In this document: one piece after another, positions 1 through 5,665 of the stretch
How the letters are laid out: each line of letters begins with the position of its first letter
How positions within the stretch are numbered: the first letter of the stretch is position 1
Source: Actinomycetales bacterium
Lineage (GTDB): Bacteria > Actinomycetota > Actinomycetes > Mycobacteriales > Mycobacteriaceae
Assembly (NCBI GenBank): GCA_012841845.1
Contig: DUTZ01000265.1
Location: 1 to 5,665 of the forward strand
DNA length: 5,665 bases
Direction of reading: 5' to 3'
Notes under the pieces: generated by a model
Told to the model about the DNA's origin: nothing
Databases searched by the model: none
Seen by the model: the letters and a program-made list of their open reading frames with translations, nothing else
Program-made: the position numbers and the translations under genes

Positions 1-22
1 GGCGCGGCGGGCCCGGTCGGGG

Positions 23-2966
<2,944 letters not shown>

Positions 2967-2992
2967 CCCACGTCCGCGGGCGGCGCGGCACA

Positions 2993-4045
2993 TCAGGCCC
3001 GGGACGCCCCCGGCCGCCGGGCGCGGGCGGGGGTCGTGCCGGTGAGCCTGCGGTAGGCGTGGATGAAGCTCGACGCCTCGGCGTACCCCAGGCGCAGCGC
3101 CACGTCCTCCACCGACATCAGCCCGGTCGCGAGCATCCGCTCGGCCAGCTCGAGCCGCACCTCGTCGAGCAGGCGCTGGTAGGAGGTGCCCTCGCCCGCG
3201 AGGTGGCGGCGCAGCGTCCGGGGGCTCATCCCCAGCGCCGAGGCCACCTCGGACATCGCCGCCCCGCGCGCGAGCCGGCCGGTGATCTCCACGCGGACGC
3301 GGCTGCCCACCGGGCCCCGGGCCCGCCGCGCGGCCGCGAGATCGCGACACATCGCCTCCGCCACGGCCACCGCGGCCGGGCTGCCCTGCGGGAGCGGCCG
3401 GCCCAGGTGTGCGGCGTCGAAGGTCGCGACGATCCCCTCGTCGTCACTCTCCGACGGAGCCACCCCGAGACGCGCGCCGTACGCCTCGAGCGTGGGGGCG
3501 GGGCGCCCGCCGCCGAAGGCGACGGAGGTGAAGGGCAGCCCGCCGGGGACGAGTTCGCCGAGGACCGAGTGGATGGCGAACAGGTCGCGATCCACGAGGA
3601 CGTCGCGGACGTCCGGCGGGAGCGCCGCGCCGTCCAGCCGCACGACGACCCGGCCCCCCGCCACCCGGACACCGATCGTGCTGAAGATGTAGCTCAGGTC
3701 GATGAAGCGCAGGGTGAGCGCGATGACCTCGCGCAGGGTGGGGCTCGCGAGCAGCGCGTAGCCGAGGATCCCGAACGTCGTGAGGCGGTACGCGGCACCC
3801 ACCTCGGCGGCGAGGGCCGGACGGTCACCCACGGCGGCGCGGAGGTTGCGGATCGCCGTGAGCTCCTGGCCCGGCGCGACGAGCAGGTCGGGGCTCGCCA
3901 GGTCCCCCGGCCCCAGGCCGACCCCCCGCAGCACCGTCCCGGCCTCCACCCCGAGGCGGCCCCCGGCCTCGACGAGGACCGCGATCCCGGTGGCCGAGCG
4001 CGGGAAGTCCCAGTGCCGCACCGCGGGGCCGTCCCAGGAGATCAT
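2993..4045 (-). CDS. AraC-family transcriptional regulator, VirS/OruR-like architecture
   Basis: A 350-aa DNA-binding regulator. The C-terminal domain (about 250-343) has the two helix-turn-helices of the AraC/XylS family: a first HTH around 262-283 ([19 protein letters not shown]) and a second around 311-333 ([20 protein letters not shown]), followed by the family's closing [10 protein letters not shown]. The N-terminal two thirds (about 20-210) fit the long 'arabinose-binding-like' sensing region (PF12625 type) of VirS, OruR and ArgR, including [19 protein letters not shown] (90-108). The ligand cannot be read from sequence. The ATG at 4045 lacks a Shine-Dalgarno but has a good -10 only 7 nt upstream, suggesting a leaderless mRNA. 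It diverges from a flavin monooxygenase, its probable target, as virS does from mymA in M. tuberculosis (known context; the orthology is my inference). Its stop abuts or overlaps the aroC start region, so it is probably co-transcribed with aroCKB. Family assignment is secure; the target is inferred. Confidence 0.91.
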   Translation of the reverse strand: MISWDGPAVRHWDFPRSATGIAVLVEAGGRLGVEAGTVLRGVGLGPGDLASPDLLVAPGQELTAIRNLRAAVGDRPALAAEVGAAYRLTTFGILGYALLASPTLREVIALTLRFIDLSYIFSTIGVRVAGGRVVVRLDGAALPPDVRDVLVDRDLFAIHSVLGELVPGGLPFTSVAFGGGRPAPTLEAYGARLGVAPSESDDEGIVATFDAAHLGRPLPQGSPAAVAVAEAMCRDLAAARRARGPVGSRVRVEITGRLARGAAMSEVASALGMSPRTLRRHLAGEGTSYQRLLDEVRLELAERMLATGLMSVEDVALRLGYAEASSFIHAYRRLTGTTPARARRPGASRA

Positions 4046-4070
4046 GGCCGGAATTATGGATTATTCGGCC
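4046..4070. promoter_or_regulatory. Candidate operator: AT-rich core inside an imperfect inverted repeat
   Basis: This 25-bp segment lies just before the regulator ATG. It begins with GGCCG and ends with CGGCC, and the arms extend further if one bulged base is allowed (GGCCGgAATtA against TTATTCGGCC). The core has a direct repeat ATTAT at 4053-4057 and 4060-4064, 7 bp apart. Such AT-rich sequence stands out in DNA this GC-rich. It covers the regulator -10 and lies between the two divergent genes, where the regulator would be expected to bind. AraC-type proteins often use direct repeats, so the ATTAT pair may matter more than the palindrome. The AT-richness could also be explained by the promoter alone. 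Confidence 0.4.
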
Positions 4071-4081
4071 GCCAATGTCTG
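4053..4081 (-). promoter_or_regulatory. Predicted promoter of the regulator (and probably aroCKB)
   Basis: Reading on the minus strand, a -35-like CAGACA (4081-4076, four of six matches to TTGACA) is followed by a 17-bp spacer and then CATAAT (4058-4053, five of six matches to TATAAT). The -10 ends 7 nt before the regulator ATG at 4045, so transcription should start at or next to the A of the start codon, giving a leaderless message. This fits the lack of a ribosome binding site. A second similar hexamer, AATAAT (4065-4060), lies just upstream in the same AT-rich patch. I see no other promoter before aroC, so this one may also feed the aro genes. Confidence 0.6.
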
Positions 4082-4103
4082 CCGCTCACGCCCCTCGCGG
4101 CTC

Positions 4104-4109
4104 TACCGT
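4104..4109 (+). promoter_or_regulatory. Predicted -10 element of the monooxygenase, leaderless
   Basis: TACCGT fits the actinobacterial TANNNT -10 pattern and is separated by 6 nt (CGGGGG) from the ATG at 4116, the spacing expected if transcription starts at the A of the start codon. The G run directly abuts the ATG and is too close to act as a normal Shine-Dalgarno, which also favours a leaderless mRNA. No good -35 is visible 16-18 bp upstream (about 4081-4087). That would suit a promoter needing an activator such as the divergent AraC-type protein. TANNNT occurs easily by chance, so the call rests on spacing. Confidence 0.45.
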
Positions 4110-4115
4110 CGGGGG

Positions 4116-5660
4116 ATGACGACCACTCCCCACCCCGCCGGGGCCTCCCCGGCCGACCCCGTCCGCCGCCGGCCGCGCGTCCTCGTCATCGGTGCCGGCT
4201 TCGGGGGCCTCGGCGCCGCCTACGAGCTCACCCGCGACGGCCTGGCCGAGGTCACGATCCTCGAGAAGGCCGACGACGTGGGCGGCGTCTGGCGCGAGAA
4301 CACCTACCCCGGCGCGGCGTGCGACGTGCCCTCGAACCTGTACTCGTACTCGTTCCACCGCAAGACGGACTGGGGGCGCCGCTACGCCGAGCAGCCGGAC
4401 ATCCTCTCCTACATCCGCGAGACCGCCGACAGGTTCGGTCTGCGCGACCTCGTCCGCACCGGCGTCGAGGTGACCGCGGCCGAGTTCAGCGAGGACACCG
4501 CCACGTGGACGGTGCACACCGCCTCTGGCGAGACCTACGAGGCCGACGTGCTCGTGCCGGCCGTCGGCCAGCTCTCCCGGCCCGCGCTGCCCGCGATCCC
4601 CGGCCTGGACACCTTCGGCGGGCCGTCCTTCCACTCCGCGCAGTGGCGGCACGACGTGGACCTGACCGGGCGGCGCGTCGCGGTCCTCGGCACGGGGGCC
4701 TCGGCCATCCAGTTCGTGCCGCGTATCCGCGAGGTCGCGGGGCACGTCACCGTCTTCCAACGTTCCGCGCCGTGGGTGGTGCCCAAGCCCGACCGCGCCT
4801 ACACCGACGGCCACCGCGCCGCCTTCGCCCGCGTGCCCGGCCTGGTCACCGCCATGCGCGGGACGATCTGGGAGACCACCGAGCTCATCGGCCTGGCGCT
4901 CACCTCGGTCCGCCCGCTGGCGCACATCCTCACCGGGCTCGCCCGGGCCAACCTCCGGCTCACGGTGCGGGACCCGGAGCTGCGCGCCGCCCTCACCCCC
5001 ACCGAGCCGATCGGCTGCAAGCGCATGCTGTTCAGCAACGAGTGGTACCCGGCGCTGGCGAAGGAGAACGTCGACGTGGTGACCGACGCGATCACCGAGG
5101 TGGTCCCCGAGGGCGTCCGCACCGCCGACGGCCGGCTGCACTCCGCCGACGTCCTCGTCTACGGCACCGGCTTCAAGGCCACCGAGTTCCTCGCCCCCAT
5201 GACCATCCGCGGACGGGGCGGCCGCGACCTGCACGAGCAGTGGAGCGACGGCGCCCGCGCCTACCTCGGCATGGCGGTGCCGGGCTTTCCCAACATGTTC
5301 GTCGTCTACGGCCCCAACACCAACCTCGGCAGCAGCTCGATCATCCTCATGATGGAGCAGCAGGCCCGCTACATCCGCCAGCTCGTCGAGGTGCTCGCCC
5401 GCTCCGAGCGGCGGGAGGCCCTCGAGGTGCGCCCCGAGGTCGACCGGGCCTACGACGCGGAGATCATGTCCCGTCTCCACGACTCCGTGTGGAGCGACTG
5501 CGACTCCTGGTACCGCGTCGACTCCGGGCGGATCACCACCAACTGGCCGGGGCTGGTCCACGAGTACCAGCGCCGCACCCGGACCGCCGACCCGGCCGAC
5601 TACGCCCGGCTCGCCCCGCGCCGCGCCGACGCACCGTCCCCCGAGCCGTCCGCGACCTGA
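4116..5660 (+). CDS. Baeyer-Villiger-type flavin monooxygenase (class B, FAD/NADPH)
   Basis: A 514-aa flavoprotein expected to use FAD, NADPH and O2 to insert oxygen next to a ketone (ester or lactone product) or to oxygenate a heteroatom. Seen in order: FAD Rossmann motif GAGFGG (26-31) with E50 at the end of the second strand; GGVWRENTYPGAACD (56-70), whose D70 matches the conserved active-site Asp; the fingerprint FGGPSFHSAQW (167-177); NADPH Rossmann motif GTGASA (192-197); GCKR (300-303), where R303 aligns with the catalytic Arg of phenylacetone monooxygenase; GTGF (350-353); and YGPNTNLGSSS (398-408). The final fingerprint position, usually P or D, is R178. There is no long N-terminal extension like that of 4-hydroxyacetophenone monooxygenase. 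The ATG at 4116 is chosen because homology begins soon after and a -10 sits just upstream. In-frame codons back to 3780 overlap the opposing regulator and look non-coding. The substrate is unknown. The divergent regulator probably controls it. Confidence 0.92.
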   Translation: MTTTPHPAGASPADPVRRRPRVLVIGAGFGGLGAAYELTRDGLAEVTILEKADDVGGVWRENTYPGAACDVPSNLYSYSFHRKTDWGRRYAEQPDILSYIRETADRFGLRDLVRTGVEVTAAEFSEDTATWTVHTASGETYEADVLVPAVGQLSRPALPAIPGLDTFGGPSFHSAQWRHDVDLTGRRVAVLGTGASAIQFVPRIREVAGHVTVFQRSAPWVVPKPDRAYTDGHRAAFARVPGLVTAMRGTIWETTELIGLALTSVRPLAHILTGLARANLRLTVRDPELRAALTPTEPIGCKRMLFSNEWYPALAKENVDVVTDAITEVVPEGVRTADGRLHSADVLVYGTGFKATEFLAPMTIRGRGGRDLHEQWSDGARAYLGMAVPGFPNMFVVYGPNTNLGSSSIILMMEQQARYIRQLVEVLARSERREALEVRPEVDRAYDAEIMSRLHDSVWSDCDSWYRVDSGRITTNWPGLVHEYQRRTRTADPADYARLAPRRADAPSPEPSAT

Positions 5661-5665
5661 CCGCC

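Noticed and set aside
3009..3021. GC-rich hairpin (CCCGG/CCGGG, 3-base loop) near the regulator 3' end, considered as a terminator before aroC
   Set aside because: The 5-bp stem has no T tract and lies within the coding sequence. Such stems are expected by chance at this GC content.
3780..4115. 112-codon N-terminal extension of the monooxygenase reading frame
   Set aside because: It overlaps the opposing regulator and is Arg/Ser/Pro-rich. Family similarity starts only after the ATG at 4116, which also has a suitably placed -10.
4086..5561. 491-codon minus-strand open frame antisense to the monooxygenase
   Set aside because: Its composition is rich in Gly, Val, Asp and His with no domain, and the opposite strand has a full set of flavoprotein motifs.

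Overview
The window is high-GC, tightly packed bacterial DNA that looks actinobacterial. The three aromatic-pathway proteins carry many residues I recall from their Mycobacterium and Corynebacterium counterparts, which points to Mycobacteriales. A Dietzia-, Gordonia- or Rhodococcus-like host is possible, but I cannot fix the genus from sequence alone. I see no sign of phage, insertion sequence, CRISPR or RNA genes.

Layout: five complete genes fill almost everything. Four lie head to tail on the minus strand, in transcription order: an AraC-family regulator (4045 to 2993), aroC chorismate synthase (2966 to 1731), aroK shikimate kinase (1734 to 1174) and aroB 3-dehydroquinate synthase (1177 to 23). 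The fifth, a Baeyer-Villiger-type flavin monooxygenase, runs the other way (4116 to 5660). The only real intergenic space is the 70-bp divergent region 4046-4115. The edges (1-22 and 5661-5665) are too short to hold anything I can call. No gene-free stretch reaches 300 bases.

How the genes work together: AroB, AroK and AroC catalyse steps 2, 5 and 7 of the shikimate pathway to chorismate. They are coupled by 4-base stop/start overlaps (GTGA between aroC and aroK, ATGA between aroK and aroB). The regulator has the two-part build of the VirS/OruR branch of the AraC family, and it faces a flavin monooxygenase, as virS faces mymA in Mycobacterium tuberculosis. The simplest inference is that it controls that monooxygenase. 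The regulator's stop codon also touches a possible aroC start (TGATG), and I see no promoter between them. One transcript may therefore carry the regulator together with the housekeeping aro genes.

The divergent region has an AT-rich core inside an imperfect inverted repeat. It contains a good minus-strand promoter (CAGACA, 17 bp, CATAAT) 7 nt from the regulator ATG, and a TANNNT element 6 nt from the monooxygenase ATG. Both genes may therefore be read from leaderless mRNAs. I found no clearly new system. The unusual points are the regulator-aro linkage, the paired leaderless promoters and an altered residue in the monooxygenase fingerprint.
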